From NCBI GenBank assembly GCA_014529385.2, contig CM043955.1, forward strand, positions 149,375,640 through 149,439,639: a DNA stretch of 64,000 nt, in the 5' to 3' direction. A model generated the notes under the pieces. It was not told the DNA's origin and ran no database searches. It saw only the letters and a list, made by a program, of their open reading frames with translations. The stretch comes from Adiantum capillus-veneris. Lineage: Eukaryota > Streptophyta > Polypodiopsida > Polypodiales > Pteridaceae. Both the position numbers and the translations under genes were made by a program. Below, one piece after another: positions 1 to 9,394 of the stretch. Numbering within the stretch: the first letter of the stretch is position 1; every line of letters starts with the position of its first letter.

Positions 1-403
1 ACCAAAATGCCAGCACAAGTGGTACGAAGTTAAGAAAAAAAAAGCACCTGGCAAAAAGTGAGTTTTTGCTCACTCACAACTTATGCGATCGATATCAAGA
101 GTGACAATGTAAATTTTGCTTCAACACAAAATCAGGCAGGGCTCCATTTATTAGGGACCATTTTTTGGGTAGCTTTAAAAAGAGTTGTTGCAAATGCAAT
201 CATTTTCAGACACTTGCAACTGCAAAAAATTTGAGAGAAGAGATCGCAAAGAAGGATGGCAAAAAACACAAGGTAGGGAAATTTGTTATTAATGCATGCC
301 AAGAACAGCCAGAGCCAACTACCCATCATAATGATCCTATGGTGACACCAACAAATACTATACAACAACATGCTCAAGGAGATACATTACCAATCAATGA
401 TAC
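1..403 (+). pseudogene. Left flank of element A, probable 5' part of hAT transposase copy A
   Basis: This stretch precedes the left LTR of Gypsy element A. Removing A joins it to the DUF659-like sequence that starts at 13312, so it is probably the N-terminal part of the same hAT-type transposase gene. One open frame from 165 gives a Lys/Cys-rich peptide with a CCKC cluster, where a BED zinc finger would be expected, but the spacing is not a convincing BED finger. The last five bases (GATAC, 399-403) resemble the five after the right LTR (GTTAC), as expected for a target duplication with one mutation. Assignment rests mainly on position. Confidence 0.35.
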
Positions 404-704
404 TGTTAACCCTCACGGCTCACGGACACCCCATCACCTACGACGGACGTGTATTATGTATTTGGTAGAGTCAGGTACCGGGCTTGTCGGACCAATAGGA
501 AAAGGGTAAGAGTGATCGCCGATGAGAGGCGCACTCTAACTGGGACATTCAAGGGATTAGTTGGCTAAGCATGGGCGCCCAAGTGTGAATGGGGTGAGCT
601 CATATAAAAGCCAACTAAACCTAAAGTTCACTCATTCTCTCATTTGTGCAATAGAAGAGTGCTCTTGCTCCATCTCCATCTCCATCTTCTTCTTCTTCAC
701 CTCC

Positions 705-758
<54 letters not shown>

Positions 759-793
759 GTTCCTTGCTTTGACAGTGCGGCAAGGAGCGCACA
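404..793 (+). repeat. Left LTR of element A
   Basis: Starts TGTTAACCCTCACGG and ends GCGCACA, directly before the primer site. It is 390 bp against 590 bp for the right LTR, because about 200 bp present after the microsatellite in the right copy is missing here. It holds a TATAAAA-like sequence near 603-609, which may be the promoter TATA box. Confidence 0.92.
706..756 (+). repeat. (TG)n microsatellite in left LTR of A
   Basis: About 25 uninterrupted TG units. The tract ends in GTAAGT, a strong plant splice-donor consensus. The matching place in the right LTR has TG followed by GA repeats and another 240 bp of LTR sequence. Confidence 0.97.
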
Positions 794-797
794 TTTT

Positions 798-815
798 TGG
801 CGCCGCTGCCGGGGA
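798..815 (+). other. Primer binding site of element A
   Basis: TGGCGCCGCTGCCGGGGA lies four bases after the left LTR. It differs by one base from the tRNA-Asp-complementary site usual in Athila/Tat-type plant Gypsy elements, so minus-strand synthesis is inferred to use tRNA-Asp. Confidence 0.9.
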
Positions 816-1864
816 ATCGCCCTGCACTAAGCCCAAGAGGCACTTTGTGCTTCTCCTATGAGTTGTTTGTAGTAGGAAAGAAGAGGAAGAGGAAGAGGAA
901 TGAGTTGTTTTTCTGTAAGTTGTTAATTTCTGTGTTGTTTGCAAGTCCTGTGATTTCTGCATAATGTTGTGTTTTCTGTTTGCACACAGTCTTTGCACAA
1001 TTAGTAGTCGTTAGCTTGTTTGCAGTGAATGAATAAGTAGGAAGGCAGCTAGCAATTTCTGTTTGCACACAGTCCGTACACAGTTTTCTATCAAGGTTTG
1101 GTTGCACACAGTCTTTGCACAGTAAGGTAGTGAGAGAGGAAGTAGGTGGACAGTTAGCTCACTGTCAGTAAGCAGTTAGTCAGTGGTTAGCAGCACTGTT
1201 AGTAAGTAGATAAGGTAGTGAGCTGTCTGTGAGCTGTTGATTGGGAGGTTAGGTAGGTGAGAGTGTGTGTGGCCAAGAAAGGGTCACCTAAACCGCGCGC
1301 GGTCATCGCCCAAAAAAAAAAAAAATTAAATTAAATTTCAAAAAATAAAAAAAAAGAAACGAAAATATTTAAGCGTGAGTGACTCGTGAGTGACTGGGGG
1401 GCTACACTAAAATTTTGATCGGGATTGGGAAGCCCAAGCCCAAGCCCAAGCCTCAGTCCTCAGTCTTATGATATATACTTGACTCACTCTTATATAGATA
1501 CCCTACCCCCTCAAGAGGGAATGAGAGCATGTGGGGCAAGTCCTCCACTCTCCTCCCTTCTCTTCCCACTTGCACCCTTAGACTTTCTAATTTGGGCCTA
1601 GTTCCCTACTAGAAATTGACGGTTTTAGGGATTCCGAGGGCATAAACTGACCAAACGGAGGGCTGTAAAGCACGGCATGTCCCTCTGACTGAGACGCTCG
1701 TTTTGAGCTATCATACATTCTATTTTCTAGCTGGGTCAGAAAAAAAGGACCAAAAAATCAAAAATAAAATAAATAAGAAAAGACTTGGGTTGCAAAACAC
1801 CCAAAATTACTAGGTGAGCAGCCTTCACGGGCCCTCACTGACACTTCTAGGGGATCCAAGTCAT
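816..1864 (+). other. Long untranslated leader of element A
   Basis: About 1 kb without a convincing ORF. It has three copies of a TTGCACACAGTC motif (about 980, 1063 and 1102), several AGCTGT/AGTAAG-like short repeats, an A-rich stretch near 1311-1356 and a three-fold GCCCAA repeat near 1432-1452. Such leaders in large plant Gypsy elements usually carry packaging signals; no specific signal was identified. Confidence 0.6.
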
Positions 1865-4800
1865 ATGAACCTACGCTCTGGACGAGTGTTAGAGCACGAG
1901 CATATTGGTAGTGCCTCCATTTACGCGAGCACCCATTATTCCTCCACCCTAGGTTCTGGACCTTCGGCCGGGACTCAAGGTAGCGCGACCCAAGATCCTC
2001 ATATCGCGTCTAGTGATTCTTCCTCTGACTACAAAGTCATGGAGGGGTATCCTACACCAAACCCTGATAGTTCAAGTCAAGACATGCATGCCATGGGCCC
2101 ACGGCCCGGGTCCAGCGTATTTAGCCGCTTAAAAGAGACCCTTAGTAGAGCTACTCGCTCCGAACATGCGGTTAATGAAATAAATGAAGGGAGTGGGGAA
2201 GTAAATTCGTCATTCATGCCTAAAATGGACCCTATGCTTCTTGAGAGTGTGCATGTGAATGTTCCATCCACTGCACCTCCTGATCCTTTAGGACTATCTC
2301 CCTCTGAGGTTTTACTACCCGAGGGTAGGAGTCTTGCCGAAGTGCAAGAGATCGAACGCTATATGCAAGCAACAAGGGAGAGGGAAATTGAGAACCTACG
2401 AAAGCTAGAACAAAGTCGAGCCTTGAAAGCAAAGGCTCCTATGACAACAATCATACTAGTCGAGCAACCGAGTGCTCCCAAGGTGGCAGTCACGGAGGGG
2501 CAAGCTATGGGGAGCAATAATGCTTCCACTTCAAGGGAAACCTCCAGCACGTCAGGCCTAGATGGGATATTCCTAAACGAAAATTGGGAGTATGACCTAC
2601 AAGCAGAAGCTTTAACTGATCGGTACACAGGACACACCTATCATGTGGGTTGGTTAGATGTTATACAATCCACATTGGGTGCTACTAGCATAGATGACCA
2701 ACAACAGAAAGTCTGTGATGTCCTCCATAGGATTGTCGAGTTAGAAAGACTGAACACAGGGATCAACATGCCTTCAACAGGTCTAATGAGATTCTTGGAT
2801 ACGGGAAAGGCCAACCAACCAACCCTGTCCCAAATGAAGACTCCCTCAGTGAGCCCCATTGATCCTCCATATGTTGTTTCGCCAGGAGCCTCAGTACAAT
2901 CTGAGCCCTCAACTGGCAGCTTTACCTTCCCAAATCTAGCTCATCTTTCTCTTAGTGACACTACAGCTACCATGCATATCCCAATGGTGAGCATTACAAG
3001 AAGTACAACATGGAGTTCATTTGTTAACACGGCGCCGATGCCTAGTAGCACAGTGCCCCCAACTATACCTACATGTATGTATCAATCATGTGCACCTGTC
3101 GTACCTCAGCCTCATGTAGCTCCTACACCTCCGATTATTCCAAGAGCTTACAATCCACAATGGAATTATCCAAGCTCTTATACAAGTGGAGCCATGCCAC
3201 TTAATAATAACATGCCATATCAGGCACCCCCTATGCCTAGGGCCACGCCTGTAAACTTTAGACCACCATCTGGTACACCACCCTACGAAATTTGGGACCC
3301 AAGAGCCGCGCGTATGCCAAGGCCAAGGCCAACTCCCATCTCACATGTGGTTCGAGGAGCACATACACCCATTATACCTGCTCAAATAGGAGATTTGGCA
3401 GCATTTGCTCAAACTATCGGTCGCTCTATTGCGGAAAACATGCGTAGTGCACCTGATAGAAAGCCTAGGAGCAAGGCAGTTCAAGTAGCTAAGCTCAAAC
3501 AAAAATTCAGTGGAGACGGAGATGCTAGAAAGCATATGGAAGTCTTTGAACATGTGTGCGATTCCTTGGAAGAGCACAATGAGCTACATAAGTGTAAGGC
3601 TTTGAGTTTGACCCTAAGCGGAAAGGCTGGAGATTGGTATAGAACCTTAAGAGTAGAAGAGAAAACTATCTACTCTACTCTTAGGAGACTGTTCTTAAAA
3701 GAATACATACGAGAGGGAGTACTTTGGGGTGTAGCCTCTCAGCTCCAGAAAGCCCAACGAGAAGAAGGTGAATCCGTGAGAGACTTCATTAGTCGCCTAA
3801 AGAATTTGAATTCTCGATGCAATCCAAACGAGCGATTCAACAACAACCAATTGCTCGATAGATTCATTAGGGGACTACGACATGAAAGTATCTATAATGG
3901 CCTAGTCATTAGAGGTATCACTACTTGGGAAGCAGTCACCATGAATGCAATCCAATTGGAGGATAATTTAATGATTGTAGGAGAAAGAGTGTCTGCCGAG
4001 CCGAAGTCTAGTAGCTCGCAAGCATCAGGGCATGAGCCAATGAAGATGAATCCAATCGTGAAAGAGCAAACGATATCTGAGATGACTTTGGCAGATCTCA
4101 CCAACGCCATCCAAGAAAGCCTTAGGGGTAATCGTGCTCCACAAAACACTCATATGTATCCAAGAAGGGAGCAACAATGGTGCTCAATTTTCTTGGGCCC
4201 ACATACTACGAGTGAATGCCCTACTTTCAGAGTAAAGTTTAACGGGACTTGTAACGCGTGTGGTAGGTATGGCCATCAAGCGAAGGATTGCCTAATGCTT
4301 AAACGCATCATGGAAAATAGACCGCCTATAGCTTGGGCAGACTCACCTCGAGTTCCTGCATTGATGCCTACCCCACCCATGGAGCAACAGTTGCCATTAC
4401 AGCACATGGTCCCTAGAACCCAAAATGTGGTCCAAACCACACCGTTGCCACCTCCAGTGCTAGGACCGCAACCCCCTCATCCAAGAGTTACACCTATGAA
4501 CCAAATCGGTTGCGAGTCATCTAATACTTATGTAGATTGCGAAGAGGACATAGACTCTAGTATCACCTATGGAGTCGACATGCTTGAGGAGTGTCCCATG
4601 TACTATATGGAAGACCATTGGGGACAAATCAAACCGGTATATCAAGCTACTGCGCTAGCAGCAAGAGGCCAAAACATTAATAGTTTTACCAAGAGACCAC
4701 CTCTTCAGTGCTACGAATGTGGTGGACCACATCGAGTAGCTGAGTGCCCCATTAGAATGCAAAAGAATGCCGCACTAATGCAAACAAGTCAAGGGAGTGC

Positions 4801-4894
4801 ATTGGCAATGCCAATACTCACTTGTAATCGTTGTGGCATAGATCATTTGATGTCTTCAGATCATCGTTGTGGATTTCATGTCTTCAGAAGCTAG
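1865..4894 (+). CDS. gag: Gag polyprotein of element A
   Basis: Structural protein that forms the retrotransposon particle and binds its RNA. The first in-frame ATG (1865) follows a stop at 1811-1813; the reading begins MNLRSGRV. The product is about 1009 residues, longer than typical Gypsy Gag, with a long Pro/Ser/Thr-rich N-terminal half. The capsid-like retrotransposon gag domain lies roughly at 3480-3990 (LSGKAGDWYRTL, RDFISRLKNLNSRC, DRFIRGLR). A zinc knuckle CNACGRYGHQAKDC is at about 4252, a second CYECGGPHRVAEC (one residue short between C and H) at about 4710, and a third Cys/His cluster at the C-terminus. It overlaps the pol frame, which starts near 4869 in a different frame, so Gag-Pol would need a frameshift. 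The frame is intact over its full length. Confidence 0.88.
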   Translation: MNLRSGRVLEHEHIGSASIYASTHYSSTLGSGPSAGTQGSATQDPHIASSDSSSDYKVMEGYPTPNPDSSSQDMHAMGPRPGSSVFSRLKETLSRATRSEHAVNEINEGSGEVNSSFMPKMDPMLLESVHVNVPSTAPPDPLGLSPSEVLLPEGRSLAEVQEIERYMQATREREIENLRKLEQSRALKAKAPMTTIILVEQPSAPKVAVTEGQAMGSNNASTSRETSSTSGLDGIFLNENWEYDLQAEALTDRYTGHTYHVGWLDVIQSTLGATSIDDQQQKVCDVLHRIVELERLNTGINMPSTGLMRFLDTGKANQPTLSQMKTPSVSPIDPPYVVSPGASVQSEPSTGSFTFPNLAHLSLSDTTATMHIPMVSITRSTTWSSFVNTAPMPSSTVPPTIPTCMYQSCAPVVPQPHVAPTPPIIPRAYNPQWNYPSSYTSGAMPLNNNMPYQAPPMPRATPVNFRPPSGTPPYEIWDPRAARMPRPRPTPISHVVRGAHTPIIPAQIGDLAAFAQTIGRSIAENMRSAPDRKPRSKAVQVAKLKQKFSGDGDARKHMEVFEHVCDSLEEHNELHKCKALSLTLSGKAGDWYRTLRVEEKTIYSTLRRLFLKEYIREGVLWGVASQLQKAQREEGESVRDFISRLKNLNSRCNPNERFNNNQLLDRFIRGLRHESIYNGLVIRGITTWEAVTMNAIQLEDNLMIVGERVSAEPKSSSSQASGHEPMKMNPIVKEQTISEMTLADLTNAIQESLRGNRAPQNTHMYPRREQQWCSIFLGPHTTSECPTFRVKFNGTCNACGRYGHQAKDCLMLKRIMENRPPIAWADSPRVPALMPTPPMEQQLPLQHMVPRTQNVVQTTPLPPPVLGPQPPHPRVTPMNQIGCESSNTYVDCEEDIDSSITYGVDMLEECPMYYMEDHWGQIKPVYQATALAARGQNINSFTKRPPLQCYECGGPHRVAECPIRMQKNAALMQTSQGSALAMPILTCNRCGIDHLMSSDHRCGFHVFRS

Positions 4895-5468
4895 AACCAC
4901 CATCATGTCCAAACTATATAAAGACCCCGAGCTAGTCTCAGCTCTTCGAGCCTTCCTCAATGGAGAATTACAGGCCGGATTACCACAGTTTGCACATATA
5001 AACAAACCTGACTCGGTAATGAATGATGAGGAACATTTAGCACCACCATCTGACCTAGCGGGACATGAATCTGTAATTGAACTACCCGTTAACAAGTTGG
5101 GGCAATACTTTGAAGGTGATGAATCTAATGCTACTCTACCAATCACTACTAAAGGATTAACTGTAAAGGGGGTCCTTGACGGTGGTGCGGGAGTCAGCAT
5201 GGTGACAAAGAGTTTTTGGGAGTCTATGGGGCGACCTCACCTTGAAGCCACAAGCGTAGTGGTAAAAATGGCTAATGGATCTATTGTTACGCCTATTGGA
5301 ATGCTAAAGGATCTCAGAATCAAGGTCTTGGGACACAAGGTAAGGCAGACTTTCATTGTTATGGATTTTTCCAAGCATCCTATGTCATTTGAGATGATCT
5401 TAGGGCGTCCATTCATGAGGGAAGCAAAAATGGTGCATGACTGGTCCAAAAACCACATCTACTTATAG
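4869..5468 (+). CDS. Pre-RT aspartic protease domain of element A
   Basis: Retropepsin-like domain that would process Gag-Pol. The core reads VLDGGAGVSM near 5173, followed by a flap-like segment and the C-terminal motif MILGRPF near 5395. The active site has DGGA rather than the textbook DTG/DSG. Gypsy element F in this window has the same DGGAGV form and DGG variants occur in plant Gypsy elements, so this is a lineage feature rather than decay. It overlaps the end of gag by 26 bases in another frame. A stop at 5466-5468 separates it from the linker, which continues in the same frame. Confidence 0.82.
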   Translation: MDFMSSEARTTIMSKLYKDPELVSALRAFLNGELQAGLPQFAHINKPDSVMNDEEHLAPPSDLAGHESVIELPVNKLGQYFEGDESNATLPITTKGLTVKGVLDGGAGVSMVTKSFWESMGRPHLEATSVVVKMANGSIVTPIGMLKDLRIKVLGHKVRQTFIVMDFSKHPMSFEMILGRPFMREAKMVHDWSKNHIYL

Positions 5469-6431
5469 TTCCAAGACTCTGTCATTCGAGTTGATCTTTT
5501 AAGTGGTCGAACGCATCCTCTAGGAAAAAAATTCATCATTGATAATCAATCAGACACAACAATTCACTCAGCTCCATTACAGTATTGTTACACGTGTAAC
5601 GAAGACACGGATATTGGGGAGAACTCTCCTTGTATGGATATCCTACCCGGAATGGCTGAGTCAAACAATGTCGATTGGGTACACCTAGCGGCAACTATAC
5701 ATACATGGGGAGCTAGAGGAACAACCTGGGTAACACCAGATGGGGAAGAGATACCACACATTGCACCAGTAAACATGTTAGGTGTAGCGCATGTAACATC
5801 CGATGATAAGAAAGAGGCACACCTACCTGAGAGTGAAACCAATGATTCCTCAAAGGCTTCAGGCCATTACACATCAGAAACGGAATCTCAGGGAGAAATA
5901 GATTCAGAACCTGAGGAAACATCGAGTGAGCCAAGTATAGAAACTGAACACTCAAGGTCTAGTACGACCAATCTATGGTAATTTATATGAGAGTGAAGAA
6001 GATACAAGCGAAGACCTATCAACCGAGTCGAGTTCAAACATTTACCAAAATCAAAACCTTAACAAGAAACAAAGGTCATATAAGAGACGACGATATCGAG
6101 CAAATGTGAGAGCTAGGATAAACAAGGAAAGATCTATTGCAGAATGGCTTAGCTATCTAGGGGCATGTGATGCTCATCGAAAGCTAGTAGATAGTTGGGG
6201 TGAACATCTCCAGAGTGTCATGTGTTGCAGCCCGCGACCCATTGACCTCCCTCAATTGGAGGTTACAAGCCGAAATTGAGTCGAACTATAAGAAGACGTC
6301 AAAACCAAGAGATAGCACAACAACAAAAGGAGGCAGAACTAAAAGAAAGGTCTCCGTCAGGACAAGAGCCTGCTGACTTACATACGACTCCTGAACATTT
6401 TAAATCTTATACCACGGGGGAGTGAAAGGTT
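5469..6431 (+). pseudogene. Linker between protease and RT of element A
   Basis: About 960 bp that was probably coding. The protease frame reopens after its stop and runs to 5981 (acidic, Ser/Glu-rich, ending near SSEPSIETEHS). Coding character then moves to the next frame for about 300 bp (basic segment with KKQRSYKRRRYR) and returns to the original frame before the RT. Compensating small indels and a few stops therefore break it. No catalytic motif was recognised. Acidic then basic linkers of this kind are not diagnostic of function. Confidence 0.5.
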
Positions 6432-7214
6432 GTGTATGCCAAGGCCCAACGAATACCTACCAATGAAAGCAGTGGAGTCTATGATGGTCCAACGGTAGTT
6501 AAAGAGATAGAATTAGCAGAACCAGGTGAGGAGTCTAAACTAGTCTTTATTGCTCAAGACCTTACCGAAACTGAAGAGGCTGTACTTAAGGAGCTCCTCA
6601 AGGAATACAAGGATATCTTTGCTTGGACATATCATGACATGAAGGGTGTTCCACCTTCTGTGGTGCAACATACAATTCCCATGATCAACACTGCTAAACC
6701 CGTCCAGCAACGACCCTATCCAATGAATCCTAAGTACGCCAAAATTGTACAAGAGGAGATTGAAAAACTTATCCAATGTGGATTCATATACCCTATTGAG
6801 CACTCAGAATGGGTTTCTCCAATAGTCATTGTGCCAAAAAAGAATGGGAAACTAAGAGTGTTCCTGGACCTCAAGAAAGTTAATGCAGCTACTAGGAGAG
6901 ATCATTATCCCTTGCCATATTCAGAACATGTGCTTGAAAGAGTTGCGGGCAAGGAAGCTTATAGATTTTTAGATGGGTACTCTGGCTACAATCAAATCAC
7001 AATTGCATTAGAGGACCAAGCTAAAACTGCTTCTTTCACAGAGTTTGGAGTGTTTGCATTTCGTGTTATGGCTTTTGGCTTAACGAATGCCCCTGCTACA
7101 TTCCAACGATTAATAAACACTGCGTTTAAAGAATTTCTAAGGGAGTTTTGTGAAGCTTTCCTAGACGACCTTTGTGTTTATTCTTCTTGGGAGAAGCATT
7201 TGTTATATCTATGA
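6432..7214 (+). pseudogene. pol: Reverse transcriptase of element A, up to an in-frame stop
   Basis: RNA-dependent DNA polymerase that copies the element RNA. Motifs in order: primer-grip region PIVIVPKKNGKLRVFLDLKK, the aspartate of FLDGYSGYNQI near 6968 (usually LDAYSGY), AFGLTNAPATFQ near 7072, and the catalytic pair in FLDD near 7159. The usual CVDYRKLN is replaced by VFLDLKKVN. A TGA at 7212-7214 stops translation just after the palm. The same frame stays open downstream, so this is a single nonsense change, plausibly from an Arg codon (CGA to TGA fits deamination). Confidence 0.9.
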
Positions 7215-7967
7215 AAAATATTTGAAAGGAGCAGATTTTATCGCATCTCATTGAACCCTTTCAAATGCCAATTTTGGGTTAAGCATGGAGTCATTCTAGG
7301 GCATATAGTGTCCAAGAACGGGATATCCACAGATGAGAGTAAGATTAAAGCCATTGCCGATTTGCCACCACCTACGAACTATAAAGGAGTTCAAAGATTT
7401 ATGGGCCATGTTGGTTATTATCGAAGGTTTATTTTAAACTTTGTCGAGATAGCGCGTCCATTGTACAAGCTTCTTATCGAGTTTCACTGGACGGAATTAT
7501 GTCATCAATCTTATGAGTTATTAAAGAAGGCCCTAACAAGTGCTCCAATCCTGCGAACACCCGATTGGAATGTACCTTTTCATGTGCATATTGATGCATC
7601 AAATTTTGCTATTGGGTGTGTTCTAACTCAACCAGGAGAACATAAATTGGACTACCCTATTAGCTTTGTAAGTCGCCAATTAAATGATTCCGAGATGAAC
7701 TACACTACTACAGAGCGCGAAGGTCTAGCTATGATTTATGCAGTAAAGAAATTTCGCTATTACCTTCTTGCTACCAAGTTTGTGTTTTATGTTGATCATC
7801 AAGCATTGCTATATTTGGTAAACAAGCCGTGTTCCACAGGTCGAATTACACGATGGTTGTTAATTCTTCTTGAGTTTGACTTCACCGTTGTTGTGAGGCC
7901 TGGGAGGAAACATGTCATGGCGGATCATTTATCTCGTATCCCTAATGGCGAGCTCTTCTGCATTTGA
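7215..7967 (+). pseudogene. pol: RT thumb and RNase H of element A
   Basis: Continues the RT frame after the TGA at 7212. The thumb/connection motif LNPFKCQFWVKHGVILGHIV is near 7251 and the Gypsy-type RNase H follows: HIDASNFAIGCVL near 7590 (first catalytic Asp), NYTTTEREGLAMIYAVKKFR near 7710 (catalytic Glu) and VDHQALLYL near 7790. The conserved end MADHLSRI near 7915 is followed at 7965 by a stop, because the integrase lies in another frame. Families of this type normally run straight from RNase H to integrase, so a small indel near 7955-7965 is inferred. Confidence 0.9.
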
Positions 7968-9391
7968 CATTAGAGCCCCTAAATGTTCCTACGGGGGTTG
8001 ATGATGAATTGCCTGATACTCCTTTGTTCATTGTTGAGACAATGCCTGAATGGAGTGAAAAGATTGTTAACTTCTTAGTTAATGGTTTTCCACCCAAAGA
8101 ACTGCGAAAAGATATAGCTCGAAAATTAATCAAGGAATGCGAACCCTATTGCTTACTGGCTGGAACTCTCTATAAGAGAGGAAAAGATGATGTTCTTAGA
8201 CGTTGTGCCCGCGAGGATGAGTATTTATATATTCTACAAGAGGCACACATGGGCGTAGCAAGTGGTCACGTTTCAGGAAAGTTGAATGCCCGAAAGATCT
8301 TACAGTCAGGCTATTGGTGGCCCAATCTGTTTAAGGATGCATCACTTTTTGCAAAGGGATGTGATGAATGCCAACGCTTCAACAAGCCACACAGAAGGGA
8401 TAGGATGCCTCTACATCCCATCAAGGTAACCCAACCATTTGAAAAGTGGGGCTTAGACTTTGTAGGACCGATTAGTCCGGCTGCACGTAACACGCAATCA
8501 CGCTATATCATTGTCGCTACCGACTATGTAAACAAATGGGCTGAAGCAACAGCAACACGAAAGGCGGATGCAAAAACAACAGCTAAGCTCCTCTTTGAGA
8601 ACATTATCACACGTTTTGGATGCCCCTTTGAACTTGTAAGTGACAATGGAACTCATTTTATAAATGAAGTAATAAAAGAACTTACATCAAACTTCATGAT
8701 ATCTCACCACAAGTCTACACCCTATTATCCCGAAGCAAATGGCCAAGCTGAGAGTACCAACAAAACTCTCATCTCCATTTTGACAAAGACGGTCAAGGCT
8801 CATCGCACTGATTGGGACCTAAAGCTTACATCAGCTTTATGGGCTTATTGTACTGCGTATAAAGTTGCTATTAATTGCACACCGTTTAAGATGGTGTATG
8901 GCCAAGAAGCAGTTATGCCATGGGAGTTTGTCATTCCTAGTCTTCGAGTAGCTTCTCAAGAAGGTTGGGATGGTAACCCCTTAGTGGAGCGATTATATAT
9001 CCTAGAAAGGCTAGATGAAGAGAGGCAATTAGCTGTGCGAAATGCTCTAGTGGAGAAGGATAGGAGAAAGAAGTGGTTTGATAGCCATTTAAAAGATAAA
9101 GACATCAAGGTTGGTGATAAAGTTCTTATGTACGGGGTACGTAATGAAAAGAAGAAATTGAAATATGCTGGTAAGGGACCATATCGAGTGTGTGAAATTA
9201 CCCCGCAAGGTACCATTCGTGTGGAAACTCGAGATGGAGGTGAAACCATTGGATTCCTTAATGGGAGTAAATTCAAAAGATATTATGATCCTCTAAGCCA
9301 GGAAGAGTTGCAAGCCATCCATGAAAAGAAGGCTGCCAAGGAACATGCAGAGCTTAAAAAAATCCAAGCAAGAGTTGAGGCTAGAGAATGA
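7964..9391 (+). CDS. pol: Integrase of element A
   Basis: Inserts the cDNA into the host genome. An N-terminal HHCC zinc finger spans about 8246-8372 (HMGVASGH ... GCDECQ). The core has the DDE triad: Asp in GLDFVGP near 8453, Asp in VSDNGTHF near 8637 and Glu in GQAESTN near 8744. The C-terminal part keeps the LDEERQLAV and KYAGKGPYRV motifs and ends with SKFKRYYDPLSQEELQAIH. No chromodomain was seen. It is open over 475 codons and ends in tandem stops TGA TAA (9389-9394), after which the same frame stays open into the post-integrase domain. Confidence 0.92.
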   Translation: MTLEPLNVPTGVDDELPDTPLFIVETMPEWSEKIVNFLVNGFPPKELRKDIARKLIKECEPYCLLAGTLYKRGKDDVLRRCAREDEYLYILQEAHMGVASGHVSGKLNARKILQSGYWWPNLFKDASLFAKGCDECQRFNKPHRRDRMPLHPIKVTQPFEKWGLDFVGPISPAARNTQSRYIIVATDYVNKWAEATATRKADAKTTAKLLFENIITRFGCPFELVSDNGTHFINEVIKELTSNFMISHHKSTPYYPEANGQAESTNKTLISILTKTVKAHRTDWDLKLTSALWAYCTAYKVAINCTPFKMVYGQEAVMPWEFVIPSLRVASQEGWDGNPLVERLYILERLDEERQLAVRNALVEKDRRKKWFDSHLKDKDIKVGDKVLMYGVRNEKKKLKYAGKGPYRVCEITPQGTIRVETRDGGETIGFLNGSKFKRYYDPLSQEELQAIHEKKAAKEHAELKKIQARVEARE

Positions 9392-9394
9392 TAA

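Noticed and set aside
165-509. 114-codon ORF as a complete small gene
   Set aside because: Its last third lies inside the left LTR of A; only the first part can be transposase remnant.
561-998. Overlapping ORFs with Cys/Val and His/Thr runs on both strands
   Set aside because: They are translations of the TG microsatellite and flanking LTR; the same occurs at 12879-13276.
4869-5468. DGGA taken as a mutated, dead protease
   Set aside because: Element F has the same DGGAGV form and the remaining motifs are intact, so it is a lineage variant.
9389-9394. Tandem stops TGA TAA as programmed readthrough sites
   Set aside because: Two stops in a row make efficient readthrough unlikely; mutation, reinitiation or splicing are simpler.
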